Made by a program: the position numbers and the translations under genes
Assembly: GCA_045599035.1 (NCBI GenBank)
Contig: JAZRVI010000009.1
Location: 9,215 to 73,214 of the forward strand
Direction: 5' to 3'
DNA length: 64,000 bases
From: CATZDY01 sp045599035
Lineage (GTDB): Bacteria > Bacillota > Desulfotomaculia > Desulfotomaculales > Desulfocucumaceae
In this document: piece by piece, positions 1 to 9,389 of the stretch
How the letters are laid out: each line of letters begins with the position of its first letter
How positions within the stretch are numbered: the stretch's first letter is position 1
Notes under the pieces: model-generated
Database searches by the model: none
What the model was told of the DNA's origin: nothing
The model's input: only the letters and a program-made list of their open reading frames with translations

Positions 1-1
1 C

Positions 2-85
2 AATATGGTTTTAACAAATGTCAACGAATCCATTATGGATATTTTTGAAATCACCAATTTTGTGGACATTTTAAGCTTTGAGTAA
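2..85 (+). CDS. STAS-domain anti-sigma factor antagonist (3' end only)
   Basis: The window opens inside a gene; 27 codons and a TAA stop are visible. The translated tail has the typical C-terminal helix of SpoIIAA/RsbV-type STAS proteins: NVNESIMDIFEITNF followed by VDIL. Proteins of this family are dephosphorylated by PP2C phosphatases and then titrate an anti-sigma kinase. Its stop overlaps the TTG start of the downstream phosphatase/kinase by 8 bases, so the two are probably translationally coupled and work together in partner switching. The phosphorylatable serine lies outside the window. Confidence 0.7.
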   Translation, partial: NMVLTNVNESIMDIFEITNFVDILSFE

Positions 86-2357
86 ACCAGTTTTGAGTAA
101 ACCATATATGAAGAAAGCTTTTTTAAAATGGATGCTGCTGTTTATTAGTCTGGCTTTTTTGCTGACTTTAGTTTTTTCTTTTGCCCTGCAAACCAAGCAT
201 TCCCTGGAAAATGCCTTTAAGCTTTTGGAGCTAAAAATTGAAGATGCGGAAAAACAAATCCAGCAAAACAATACGAATCTAATTACCCTAAGAGAAATGA
301 ATCATGCTGAAGCTTTGGCCAAGACTCATGCTTTGGCCAAAATTCTGGAAGCCACTCCCGGAGCAGATCTTCAGGAACTGCTGACAATTTTGGATGTGGA
401 TGAAATTGATTTGATTGATCAGGCAGGAATTGTCACAAACTGTACCAACTCCAAGCATATTAATTATGATATGGCTTCTGCCAAACAATCTCAGGAATTT
501 TTGCCTATTTTGGATAACCCCCAAGTGGAAATTGTCCAGGAACCCCAGGCTACTGGCTATGATTCAAGTGTCACCATGCAATATGCCGGAGTCGCCCGTC
601 TGGATCAGCCGGGTATTGTTCAAATTGGTTATTACCCGGAACGGCTTTACGAAGCCATGAAGGTGGCTGATATAACCAATATAGCTTCCAGTCTGCGAAT
701 TGGTACCAATGGCAGCATTATGGTTATTCAGGATCAAAAGATCCTCAGCTCCATTTATCCCGAGGTCATTGGACACAACATTTCCCAATACGAAATTAAA
801 GCAGACGATTTGATCCAACATCCCCCCTTTACCGCCAAAATCTTGGGGGAAAAATATTACTGCCTGGCTGATTCTTACGAAGATTATTATATTCTGGGAA
901 TCTATCCCTATTATGAAATGTTTGCCAATCGGAACAGCACCGCTTTGCTCTTGATTTTTTGCAATCTGTTGGTCTTCGTAATTGTCTTTTTGCTGATCAG
1001 CGGTCTTTTGCAAAAGCTGGTTATCAGCGGAATTTATACCATTAATGGTTCTCTGGATAAAATTACCAATGGAGAACTGGAGGAAAAAGTGAATGTCCAA
1101 ACCACCCAGGAATTTTGTTCCCTGTCCAATGGCATTAACAGCACGGTTTCTACCCTGAAACAAGCAATTAATGATGCTGCCACCCGTTTGGATCGGGAAT
1201 TAGAGTTGGCCAAGGCTATTCAGGCTTCAGCCTTGCCCCGGGTTTTCCCGCCTTATCCGGAACACGATGAATTTAATATTTATGCTTCCATGATTCCGGC
1301 CAAGGAAGTTGGCGGAGATTTTTATGATTTCTTTCTAATTGATGAAAACCATTTGGCAGTAGTGATTGCTGATGTTTCCGGTAAAGGGATTCCAGCGGCT
1401 TTATTTATGATGACTGCCAAAACCCTGCTTAAAAACCTGGCTGAAACTGGCTTGCCCCCAGAAGAAATTTTAAACCTGGCCAATGATCATCTATGTATGA
1501 ATAATGATGCCGGAATGTTCGTTACTGTCTGGCTGGGCATTTGGGAAATTTCCAGCGGCAAATTAAGCTATGCCAATGCTGGACACAATTATCCTATTTA
1601 TTATAAAAAAGACCGGGGACAATTTGAATTTCTCAAAGCCAAAAGCGGCTTTGTGCTGGCCGGAATGGAAGGCTTCAAATATCGTCGGCAGGAAATCCAA
1701 ACCACTCCCGGAGATATTTTGTTCCTCTATACAGACGGAGTTACCGAAAACAGCAATGCCCAGGAAGAACTTTTTGGGGAAGAACGCTTGCTGGAGGTTT
1801 TAAACCAACACAAAAACAATTCTATTCAGGGAATTTTGCAAACGGTCTCTCAAAGCCTTGATGACTTTCGGCAGGAAGCAGCTCAATTTGATGATATTAC
1901 CATGTTGGGCTTACAGATCAACAATTTTAACCAGGCGGAAGAAGGAAAAATTAAAAGATTGGCTTTGCCGGCCAAAGTCAGCGAATTAGACAATCTGCTC
2001 GACTTTGTTCGGGAAGAACTGCAAAAAGTCAACTGCCCGAATAAAACCTTATTCCAATTGGAAATGGTCTGCGAAGAAGTCTTTGTCAATATTGCTAAAT
2101 ATGCTTATGGTCCTCAGGAAAAGCAGCCTTTGGCCTGGTGTGACCTTTCAGCAGATGAAAAAGGGGTTATTATTGTTTTTACGGACAGAGGCCGACAATT
2201 TAACCCGCTTAACCGTCAGGATCCGGATCTCAATTCCTCCCTGGAGGATAAACCCATTGGAGGACTGGGCATCTTTTTGACCAAACAAACTATGGATCTG
2301 GTGGAATATACCTATCGTTTTGGCCGCAATATCTTGACCTTACACAAGAAATTTTAA
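78..2357 (+). CDS. Membrane PP2C (SpoIIE/RsbU-type) phosphatase fused to a RsbW-like HATPase domain
   Basis: A 759-residue signalling protein. One membrane segment near residues 15-35 and a second near 285-315 bracket an extracellular sensor region; a HAMP-like linker follows to about 360. The SpoIIE/PP2C domain (about 395-615) has the metal motifs VGGDFYDFF (about 408), LYTDGVTEN (about 551) and DDITML (about 604). A serine-kinase-type HATPase domain ends the protein, with an N-box (CEEVFVNIAKYAYG, about 663) and a GGLGIFL glycine box (about 728). It therefore carries a phosphatase that would activate a STAS antagonist and a kinase domain that would inactivate it. The upstream STAS gene is the likely substrate. 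The TTG at 78 lies inside that gene; an ATG at 108 is an alternative start. The sensed signal is unknown. Confidence 0.85.
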   Translation: MSKPVLSKPYMKKAFLKWMLLFISLAFLLTLVFSFALQTKHSLENAFKLLELKIEDAEKQIQQNNTNLITLREMNHAEALAKTHALAKILEATPGADLQELLTILDVDEIDLIDQAGIVTNCTNSKHINYDMASAKQSQEFLPILDNPQVEIVQEPQATGYDSSVTMQYAGVARLDQPGIVQIGYYPERLYEAMKVADITNIASSLRIGTNGSIMVIQDQKILSSIYPEVIGHNISQYEIKADDLIQHPPFTAKILGEKYYCLADSYEDYYILGIYPYYEMFANRNSTALLLIFCNLLVFVIVFLLISGLLQKLVISGIYTINGSLDKITNGELEEKVNVQTTQEFCSLSNGINSTVSTLKQAINDAATRLDRELELAKAIQASALPRVFPPYPEHDEFNIYASMIPAKEVGGDFYDFFLIDENHLAVVIADVSGKGIPAALFMMTAKTLLKNLAETGLPPEEILNLANDHLCMNNDAGMFVTVWLGIWEISSGKLSYANAGHNYPIYYKKDRGQFEFLKAKSGFVLAGMEGFKYRRQEIQTTPGDILFLYTDGVTENSNAQEELFGEERLLEVLNQHKNNSIQGILQTVSQSLDDFRQEAAQFDDITMLGLQINNFNQAEEGKIKRLALPAKVSELDNLLDFVREELQKVNCPNKTLFQLEMVCEEVFVNIAKYAYGPQEKQPLAWCDLSADEKGVIIVFTDRGRQFNPLNRQDPDLNSSLEDKPIGGLGIFLTKQTMDLVEYTYRFGRNILTLHKKF

Positions 2358-2363
2358 ACCCAA

Positions 2364-2395
2364 GGGGGCGTTTTTTCTCAAGAAAAAACGCCCCC
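2364..2395. terminator. Bidirectional Rho-independent terminator
   Basis: A perfect 15-bp stem (GGGGGCGTTTTTTCT and its complement) with a 2-base loop lies between the convergent phosphatase and MoxR genes. The T and A runs are inside the stem, so it can work in both directions. Confidence 0.85.
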
Positions 2396-2401
2396 GAATC
2401 A

Positions 2402-3910
2402 TTAATCCAAATCCAGCGGCAAAACTCCGCTGGCCGCCAAACGCTCCATGCGTTGCCCAATATCCTGATTGCGTTCCTGAAACAATAATTCCTTATTATA
2501 ACGGTAATAATCTTCCGAACCCTTGCTGCTGATAAATTTAACGCTGTAATAATTAACCGTTAGTTCCGTAACCAGCAAAAGCATTTCCTGTCCCGCTCCA
2601 AAAACCTCTTCCAGAAAAGCAAATAAATTATGCAGTTGAGCTTGGATTTTACTTGTATCTGCCTTTAGCTCGGCCACCCTGTCCCCAAAGGCCGCTTTTA
2701 ATTCGGCAAAATCGGCTGGCCGAGTATGCAGGAAGGCTTCAATCTGCCGGATTTGCAGCCTTTGTTCCATCGACAAAGCATTGGCCGTTTCCAAAGCCTG
2801 TCTTTGCTCGATTTGCCGCTCCAATTCCTCATCCAAAATTTGTCCCAAAACCTTGCCTGTTGAAAGTTGAGTTTTAACTTCCTTCAAAATTCCCTGCAAA
2901 ACCCGCAAAAAATCTTCCTCCTGCAAATTTTGCCGAATCTGCCTTTGCAAAACCTCCAGCAGTAAGCCCAGCAAAGCGGTTCTTTCATCAAAACGGGCTT
3001 GTCTGGCTTGCTCTTTGATTTCCGCTCCGGCCTGTCCCTCCAAAATGCTCAAAATTTGATAATCCTTCTTATACTTATTATACAGACTGTAATAGGCAGC
3101 AAACTGACTGACAATCTTTTCGTTATGCAGATATTGGCTGATAACAGCCTCATCCACCGGAATTTGCTCCTCCTCATATAAATACATGGCTTCCGACAGA
3201 TCTTCCCACCCTCTGGCAGTCACATAAACTTTACCCTGCACCGAAGCTTCCACCCCATAAAAGTCCCGTTTCTTCAAGTCCAGATAGCTTAAAATCGCTC
3301 CGTGAATACCTTTGGAAGAAGCATACTGCCGCCAAACCTTATAATCAGCCTGCACCTCCAAAATCCGCAGGCGATCCATGGTAGCAATATCAAATTCCCG
3401 CACCGATTTATTATACTCCGGCGGATTGCCGGCAGTTACAATAATCCAGCCCTCCGGAACCCGGTGCCGACCAAAAATCTTATACTGCAAAAATTGCAGC
3501 ATGGTGGGGGAAAGGGTTTCTGAAACACAGTTGATTTCATCCAAAAACAAAATCCCTTCTTTTAAGCCGCTGCGTTCCATGGTTTCATAAATGGAAGCAA
3601 TAATTTCACTCATGGTATATTCGGAAATTACCATCTCCTGCCCGGCATAGGTCTTATGTTCAATAAAGGGCAAACCTAAAGCACTTTGACGGGTGTGGTG
3701 GGTCATGGAATAAGCTACCAAAGCAATGTTTAATTCCTGGGCAATTTGTTCCATAATGGCAGTTTTGCCAATACCGGGAGGTCCCAATAAAAAAACCGGC
3801 CGCTGATGCACCAGCGGAATCCGATAATCTCCAAATTGATTCTTTTTCAAATAAATTCGAATGGAATTTTTAATTTGTTCTTTTGCTTCTGCAATATTCA
3901 CTAATTCCAA
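2402..3910 (-). CDS. MoxR-family AAA+ ATPase
   Basis: 502 residues. Walker A is GPPGIGKT at 43-50 and Walker B is LFLDE at 121-125, followed by the TAGNPPEYN sensor-1 region and an arginine in DRLR, typical of the AAA_5/MoxR group. These ATPases act with a VWA-domain partner as chaperone-like machines that remodel or insert metal centres into protein complexes. The VWA partner lies immediately upstream and overlaps this gene by 10 bases, so they form one translationally coupled unit. The C-terminal 200 residues are helical and contain QRQALE-type coiled-coil sequence. The client protein is not evident from the neighbours. Confidence 0.85.
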   Translation of the reverse strand: MELVNIAEAKEQIKNSIRIYLKKNQFGDYRIPLVHQRPVFLLGPPGIGKTAIMEQIAQELNIALVAYSMTHHTRQSALGLPFIEHKTYAGQEMVISEYTMSEIIASIYETMERSGLKEGILFLDEINCVSETLSPTMLQFLQYKIFGRHRVPEGWIIVTAGNPPEYNKSVREFDIATMDRLRILEVQADYKVWRQYASSKGIHGAILSYLDLKKRDFYGVEASVQGKVYVTARGWEDLSEAMYLYEEEQIPVDEAVISQYLHNEKIVSQFAAYYSLYNKYKKDYQILSILEGQAGAEIKEQARQARFDERTALLGLLLEVLQRQIRQNLQEEDFLRVLQGILKEVKTQLSTGKVLGQILDEELERQIEQRQALETANALSMEQRLQIRQIEAFLHTRPADFAELKAAFGDRVAELKADTSKIQAQLHNLFAFLEEVFGAGQEMLLLVTELTVNYYSVKFISSKGSEDYYRYNKELLFQERNQDIGQRMERLAASGVLPLDLD

Positions 3911-5235
3911 CCCTTTCTAATTTGTTTTCCATCTATAATTTCCTGCGAGTCCAAAACCAGCTTAATGCCCCAGGGCGGCACCTCCACCTGATTATTTTCC
4001 ACAAAAATAAAAGCGGTTGGATAGGGCGGTACTGTCTCCGGAAAGGTGCCATAGCCATCCGTAAAATAAATTAAACCCTTTAAATTGGTCAGCTCTCCGC
4101 TTTGCAATAATTCTTCCACCCGCCGAAAGACCGGTCTGAAGTCAGTTCCCCCAAAACCGGTCAGCTTTTCGGTGGCCAGATAATTTTTAAAATCCTCCCA
4201 GGAAGTAATTTTACTGTCCTTTTGAATCTGCATATCGCATTGCAGCAAATGCAGATTGATTTTGGCAAAAAAGCTTTCCCGACTGCTTAAAATGGCATAG
4301 GTTTTATCCAGAAAAGCCTGCACCACTTCCCCAGAGCAGGAACCGGAAGTATCCAAAGCAATGACAAAATCCTTGATTCGCCGGGTTTCCTGATACTCCA
4401 GCGGTTCAATTAAGGGCATATTTTGATATAATTTCAGACCATAGGTATAAAAGATATAATCAAATTCCTCGTCATTAATCTGCAAATCTTCATTGGTTAC
4501 GGCAAACTTTTTTAAAAATTCTCCATAATCATATTTTTCCCGATGGGCTTCCTGAATATTTTGTTCCAGGCTGTCCGGCAGATCCCCCGGCTCCTGCGAA
4601 AACAGCTCCAATTCGGTTTTTAGCTGTCGGCTGATTTTAGCCCACTCCTCAGAGCTGGCCTCGGTTTCCTCATAAAGATAGTCCTTATCCTCATTTTGGG
4701 GCGTTAAGTCCAGCCAACAATCGTGCTTATCCTGAAAAAAAAGCTTTTGCCAGGCTTCAATTTCCAAAGCCGGATTATCCAGCAAATAACGATAAACTTT
4801 TTCGGCGGTTAAAGCCCCCACCTTGCGGCTCAAACGATCCAATTCCTGCCTTTGAGCCGAATCCCGGCCAGTCTTAAAATAGGACAGCTTAAAATCCAAA
4901 ATAGTATTTTCTACTGCAATATCCACGGCCAGACTCCACAGCTCCGGCACCAAATGGCGGCAATTAAAGGAATGACAAAACAACCCATGCAAAATTGAAT
5001 GCAGATAAAGGCGGTTAAGCTGATTTTTATCCCTCCGATACGCCTGCAAAACTGCCTTGAAATCATACAGCAAATGCCGTCCATCCATGGCCAGCCCTCC
5101 CAAATTATCCCGGCTCAGAGGCTTGAGCTGAAAAACCGCCGGGCTTAAATAGGGCAGGGAAAGCAAAATCATATTGCGGGCATAGCTTAAAATATCCTCC
5201 GCCAGTTGGCGAAATTCTTCCAGCTTACTTTCCAT
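3901..5235 (-). CDS. VWA-like metallopeptidase-related protein (DUF2201 type), MoxR partner
   Basis: 444 residues from the ATG at 5235, which has AGGAGA six bases upstream; a longer reading to 5316 would run through a hairpin and is not used. The C-terminal part is a von Willebrand A domain with the metal-ion-dependent adhesion motif ALDTSGSCSG near residue 290, and a late TDG (YFTDGYGTFP). The N-terminal half resembles the zinc-peptidase-like region of the COG3864 family, with HGLFCHSFNC and the helix after it. It overlaps the MoxR ATPase gene, the standard MoxR-VWA pairing. The exact role is unknown. Confidence 0.75.
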   Translation of the reverse strand: MESKLEEFRQLAEDILSYARNMILLSLPYLSPAVFQLKPLSRDNLGGLAMDGRHLLYDFKAVLQAYRRDKNQLNRLYLHSILHGLFCHSFNCRHLVPELWSLAVDIAVENTILDFKLSYFKTGRDSAQRQELDRLSRKVGALTAEKVYRYLLDNPALEIEAWQKLFFQDKHDCWLDLTPQNEDKDYLYEETEASSEEWAKISRQLKTELELFSQEPGDLPDSLEQNIQEAHREKYDYGEFLKKFAVTNEDLQINDEEFDYIFYTYGLKLYQNMPLIEPLEYQETRRIKDFVIALDTSGSCSGEVVQAFLDKTYAILSSRESFFAKINLHLLQCDMQIQKDSKITSWEDFKNYLATEKLTGFGGTDFRPVFRRVEELLQSGELTNLKGLIYFTDGYGTFPETVPPYPTAFIFVENNQVEVPPWGIKLVLDSQEIIDGKQIRKGWN

Positions 5236-5282
5236 AGCTTCTCCTATATGTTTCAAAAATTTAAAAAAATATTGGGCTGTCC

Positions 5283-5306
5283 AGCCCGCCTTGCAAAAGG
5301 CGGGCT
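5283..5306 (-). terminator. Hairpin downstream of the WG-repeat gene
   Basis: A 10-bp GC-rich stem (AGCCCGCCTT/AAGGCGGGCT) with a 4-base loop lies between the WG-repeat gene and the VWA gene. The T-run on the minus strand begins only some 15 bases later, so termination may be partial and allow read-through into the VWA-MoxR pair. Confidence 0.55.
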
Positions 5307-5328
5307 TTCTGCCCATTGATTGTAAACA

Positions 5329-7224
5329 CTATTCAGCAGTAATATAAACCGCTTTTTCTTGTGCCGCCCATTTCACATCAGCCCCTGCCTGTTCAGAGAT
5401 AAACCTGACTGGAACTAAAATTCTGCCTTGCAGCTCTTGAGCCGGAACATCCAGTTTATACTCGCTGTCATTGACATAAGCACTGGCTGAACCCAAAACA
5501 AGTTTAATGACCCTGGAAGCTGAAGCATTACGGGCAGTAACAGTTTTATGCCCGGCATCCCAGGCAACTTCCATGCTAAGGGCTTCCAGTATGCCCCTGA
5601 CCGGAACCAGAATCCGTCCATTCTCCAAAAGCGGCGGAACATCAAAGTTCATTCTTTCTCCATTGAGATATACTTTAATTTCCTCAAGAGCATTCTCTGG
5701 AGTGTTCAGGATACCCACCTTACCATTTTTCACAACCAAAACTAAATCTTCAGAAAAGGGAGCTGCCTCATCATAAATACAAGGAATAATTTCTTTACCT
5801 GTTTTATCGATAAGACCACACTTACCATTTTTCATAACCGCAACTGAACCTTCAGGAAAGAACTTTGCATCATCATAAATACAGGAAGTAACTTCTTTGC
5901 CTGTTTTATCGACAAAACCCTCCTTACCATTTTTCTTAACCCAAACTAAACCTTCAGAAAAGTCCCGTACCAAATCATAAATACAGGGAATAACTTCCTG
6001 GCCTGTTTTATCGATAAAACCAAACTTACCATTTTTATAAACCCCAGCTAAACCTTCTTGAAAGCAATCTGCAATATCATAAATACAGGAAATAATTTCT
6101 TTGCCTGTTTTATCGACAAACCCCCACTTACCATTTTTCTCAACATGAGCTAAACCTTCAGAAAAGAAACCTGCCCCATCATAAATACAGGGAATAATTT
6201 CTTTGCCTGTTTTATCGATAAACCCCCACTTACCATTTTTCTCAACATGAGCTAAACCTTCAGAAAAGGGAGCTGCCCTATCATAAATACAGGGAATAAT
6301 TTCCTGACCTGTTTTATCTATAAAACCATACTTATCATTTTTCTCAACCTCAGCTAAACCTTCAGAAAATTCCCCTACATCATCATAGATACAAGGAGTA
6401 ATTTCCTGGCCTGTTTTATCGATAAAACCATCCTTACCATTTTTTTCAATTTCAGCTAAACCTTCAGAAAAGAAACCTGCCCCATCATAAATACAGGGAA
6501 TAATTTCTTTGCCTGTTTTATCGATAAACCCCCACTTACCATTTTTCTCAACTCCAGCTAAACCTTCAGAAAAGAAGTGTGCATCATCATAAATACAGAA
6601 AGTAACTTCTTTGCCTGTTTTATCGATAAAACCCCACTTACCATTTTTCTCAACATGAGCTAAACCTTCAGAAAATAAATATACCACATCATAAATACAG
6701 GGAATAACTTCCTGGCCTGTTTTATTGATACAACCACATTTACCATTTTTCTCAACTACAGCTAAACCTTCATCAGAAAAGGAATCTACATCTTTTACAT
6801 TCTCAACAAGGTCAACTAAACCTTTAAAAGAGGGATCTACATCATCATAAATACAGGGAATAATTTCTTTGCTTGTTTTATCGATAAAACCATACTTACC
6901 ATTTTTCTTAACACTAGCTAAACCTTCAGAAAAGTATCTTACACGATCAAAATCAACACGATCATAATCATCCAAATCATAAATACAGGGAATAATTTCT
7001 TTACCTGTTCCATCTATAAAACCCCATTGACCATTTTTCTTAACCCCAACTAAACCTTCAGAAAAATACTTTACATGATCATAATCATTTAACCAGATAA
7101 TTTGTCCCTCGGAAGAAGCTCCTTGAGCTGGAGGAAGGGTCAGCAGAGGATTAAGCAAAAAAGTCAAGACTAAAAAAGCAGTAATTACCGAAAAAAGTCC
7201 TTGCCGTCTCAAGTTCAATAACAT
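5329..7224 (-). CDS. Secreted WG-repeat protein with C-terminal copper-amine-oxidase N-domain
   Basis: 631 residues with a signal peptide (basic LLNLRRQG, hydrophobic core, probable cleavage after AQGA near residue 36). About 13 tandem WG repeats of around 34 residues follow, each with the core KNGKWGFIDKTGKE and IIPCIYD. The last is degenerate. The C-terminal 115 residues carry two GRILVPVR blocks typical of the copper amine oxidase N-terminal domain, which is found on many Clostridia surface proteins without oxidase activity. The start has AGGAGG seven bases upstream. It is probably an extracellular or wall-associated repeat protein; ligand unknown. Repeats are very similar at DNA level, so copy number may vary between strains. 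Confidence 0.85.
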   Translation of the reverse strand: MLLNLRRQGLFSVITAFLVLTFLLNPLLTLPPAQGASSEGQIIWLNDYDHVKYFSEGLVGVKKNGQWGFIDGTGKEIIPCIYDLDDYDRVDFDRVRYFSEGLASVKKNGKYGFIDKTSKEIIPCIYDDVDPSFKGLVDLVENVKDVDSFSDEGLAVVEKNGKCGCINKTGQEVIPCIYDVVYLFSEGLAHVEKNGKWGFIDKTGKEVTFCIYDDAHFFSEGLAGVEKNGKWGFIDKTGKEIIPCIYDGAGFFSEGLAEIEKNGKDGFIDKTGQEITPCIYDDVGEFSEGLAEVEKNDKYGFIDKTGQEIIPCIYDRAAPFSEGLAHVEKNGKWGFIDKTGKEIIPCIYDGAGFFSEGLAHVEKNGKWGFVDKTGKEIISCIYDIADCFQEGLAGVYKNGKFGFIDKTGQEVIPCIYDLVRDFSEGLVWVKKNGKEGFVDKTGKEVTSCIYDDAKFFPEGSVAVMKNGKCGLIDKTGKEIIPCIYDEAAPFSEDLVLVVKNGKVGILNTPENALEEIKVYLNGERMNFDVPPLLENGRILVPVRGILEALSMEVAWDAGHKTVTARNASASRVIKLVLGSASAYVNDSEYKLDVPAQELQGRILVPVRFISEQAGADVKWAAQEKAVYITAE

Positions 7225-7277
7225 AAAATTACCTCCTGTTTAATAATTTCTTAACAATTTCCAACTTATTTATTAAG

Positions 7278-7306
7278 AATCCTGGTTTGCAGGAGCAGCC
7301 AGGATT
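7278..7306 (-). terminator. Probable terminator or leader hairpin
   Basis: An inverted repeat AATCCTGG/CCAGGATT with a 13-base loop lies in the 5' leader of the WG-repeat gene, downstream of its predicted promoter. It could be an attenuator or the end of the LRR transcript; the T-run is short. Confidence 0.4.
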
Positions 7307-7342
7307 TTAAAAATAAATTAGAAAAGTTTGGAATTAAAGATC

Positions 7343-7372
7343 AATATATCATATGTCAGATAAGCTTGTCAA
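7343..7372 (-). promoter_or_regulatory. Predicted sigma-A promoter of the WG-repeat gene
   Basis: On the minus strand TTGACA (7367-7372) and TATATT (7343-7348) are separated by 18 bases, about 120 bases upstream of the WG-repeat start codon. Confidence 0.6.
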
Positions 7373-7427
7373 GAATTTTTTGCCAAGGCAAGCTCAAATC
7401 AAGTGCCGCCGGAAAAGCCTGACCCGC

Positions 7428-9170
7428 CTATATGTCCCAATCATCTTCGGACAATTCAAAATGCTGATTTTGGTAGTTCAGCAATTCCGTAACAAATTTA
7501 AAGGCCTGTCGGCTATTGGCCACCTCAATCAAAGCCTGGATTTTATCCGCCCCCAAAAGCCCCAGCTTTTCTGCCGTCAGCAAATCGTCTAAATTATCCC
7601 GTTTAATCCAATCGGCCAAAATTTCTTCCCAATGCTCCTGCCAGAAATCCCGATAGACCTGTTCGGCTTTTGAACTCAGCTCCCAGGGATATTCCAGACG
7701 AGCCAAAGCCAGCCGATATTGATTGGCCGGATTTTGCAGACGGGGAAAATAGTCATCCAGTTTTTGTCCATCCAAATTGGCCTTTTGGCCAAAGACCTCG
7801 CCCAACAGCCGGGAATAAGCTGAATCTTCCCGCCCGGTTCCCAGCCAGACCCGATAAAGAATTTCTCCATTCTGCCGGGAACGCAGGCTTAAAAAACCAT
7901 TGCCCGGTTTAATTTTTCCGCTTAAATCCAGATTATCATAAATGAAAACCTCCTTGATCCCTCGGAAACAGCCCAGGCCGATTTCCTGTACTGTAAGCGG
8001 AATTTCCAGCTTGTTCAGCTTGCTTTCGGCCAGGGCTTCCCGTTCAATCCGCCGCAGACTGGCCGGAAAAATCAGCTCCCGCAAAAATTGGTTGCCATAA
8101 AAAGCCCCATTGCCCAAAATTTCTGTTCCTTCCGGAATAGCGTAAGTCTGTTCCCGCCGCCCGCAGGGATATTCCAGCAAAACCCGATAGTCGGCACTAA
8201 ACAAAATTCCCTCCCGGTCAGCATAAACCTGATTATTCGGTTTAACCTTGATTTGTTCCAAAGTGGCTTCCAGGGGCATAAAGGCATTGTCAATCTGCCT
8301 GACACTTGAAGGAATAACAATGCTTTTCAAACCGGAACACTTGTCCACAGCTCCTCCCGGCAGGACTTCCAGTCCCTCTGGAAATTCCAGCTCAGTCAAT
8401 CCCCGGCAGTTCAGCAAAGCCTTAAAGCCCAGCTCCCGCAAAGCAGAAGGCAGTTTTAATTCGCTTAAATTGCTGCACCAGCTTAAACTATAATCGCCCA
8501 ATTTATGTACTTGTTCCGGAATTATCAGTCTGGTCAAGGAAGTGCAGTATTCCAAACATTGATTCGGAATCTCGGTAATTTGGGGCGGCAAAACCAATTC
8601 CTGCAAAGCCGTGCAGCGATTAAACAGCCCCTCCCCAATTTCCCGCACCGAAGCCGGAAGTTCAATGTGAACTAAGGACTCACAGCCGGCAAATAAAAAG
8701 GAAGGTAAAACTTCAATTTGTTCCGGCAGTTTAATTTCCTGCAAGCCGGAGCATTTATAAAAATTCGCCGGACTTAACTGGCAGTTAGTTCCCTGAAAAA
8801 TAACCTTCTCCAGGCCGACACATTCCAAAAAGGCTTCGGCTCCCACTTCCTGCACTTCCGCCGGAATAATCAGCTCTTTCAGACTGCGGCAGCCGAAAAA
8901 TAAACTTTCGGGAATCCGCTTTAAGTTGGAAGGCAGCCTGACCTTCAGCAGATGAGGGTTATTCTGCAAGGCTCCACAGCCAATATTTTGAATGGTGTCC
9001 GGCAAATAAACTGATTTTAAGTCCCGTCTGGCCAGGGCTTCCCCACCCAAAGCTACTACCGGACAGCCGTCCAGAACCTCCGGAAGAATAAGCTCTTCCG
9101 CCCGCCCCAGATATTGATGAATTACTGCCCCTTCATAACTCAGGGAATAATCATAGTCCCGATTATCCAT
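7428..9170 (-). CDS. BspA-type leucine-rich-repeat protein
   Basis: 580 residues from the ATG at 9170, preceded by GGGTGA. The protein is built of repeated BspA/LRR_5 units of about 23 residues with cores such as LKELIIPAEVQEVGAEAFLE and LRRIEREALAES. There is no signal peptide or membrane segment, so it is probably cytoplasmic, unlike many surface BspA proteins. The last 130 residues are not LRR; they are helical and tryptophan-rich (EYPWELSSKAEQVYRDFW). An in-frame extension to 9230 exists but lacks a ribosome binding site. Function unknown; such repeats usually bind other proteins. Confidence 0.8.
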   Translation of the reverse strand: MDNRDYDYSLSYEGAVIHQYLGRAEELILPEVLDGCPVVALGGEALARRDLKSVYLPDTIQNIGCGALQNNPHLLKVRLPSNLKRIPESLFFGCRSLKELIIPAEVQEVGAEAFLECVGLEKVIFQGTNCQLSPANFYKCSGLQEIKLPEQIEVLPSFLFAGCESLVHIELPASVREIGEGLFNRCTALQELVLPPQITEIPNQCLEYCTSLTRLIIPEQVHKLGDYSLSWCSNLSELKLPSALRELGFKALLNCRGLTELEFPEGLEVLPGGAVDKCSGLKSIVIPSSVRQIDNAFMPLEATLEQIKVKPNNQVYADREGILFSADYRVLLEYPCGRREQTYAIPEGTEILGNGAFYGNQFLRELIFPASLRRIEREALAESKLNKLEIPLTVQEIGLGCFRGIKEVFIYDNLDLSGKIKPGNGFLSLRSRQNGEILYRVWLGTGREDSAYSRLLGEVFGQKANLDGQKLDDYFPRLQNPANQYRLALARLEYPWELSSKAEQVYRDFWQEHWEEILADWIKRDNLDDLLTAEKLGLLGADKIQALIEVANSRQAFKFVTELLNYQNQHFELSEDDWDI

Positions 9171-9286
9171 GCTTTCACCCACTTTTTTCTTCATTATACT
9201 ACAAAACAACCCCAAAGTTAACCACGCCAATCAGGTCAGAAACTAATTACTTGCAATTTTAAAAAATTCCATTAAAATTAACAAAA

Positions 9287-9314
9287 AAGGAGGAAGTTTG
9301 AAAGCTTCCTCCTT
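9287..9314 (-). terminator. Hairpin with T-run on the minus strand
   Basis: AAGGAGGAAG/CTTCCTCCTT stem with 8-base loop, followed on the minus strand by TTTTTTG. No minus-strand gene ends here, so it may be a relic, or may block antisense transcription into the LRR gene. Confidence 0.5.
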
Positions 9315-9389
9315 ACGCCCTAGAAAAAGTCATCATATACGGCACTGATTCTAATACAAACTGAAATCAATATCAAGGAGAGAAAAAAA

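Noticed and set aside
5236..5316. 27-codon N-terminal extension of the VWA protein
   Set aside because: It runs through the hairpin after the WG-repeat gene; the ATG at 5235 has a proper ribosome binding site.
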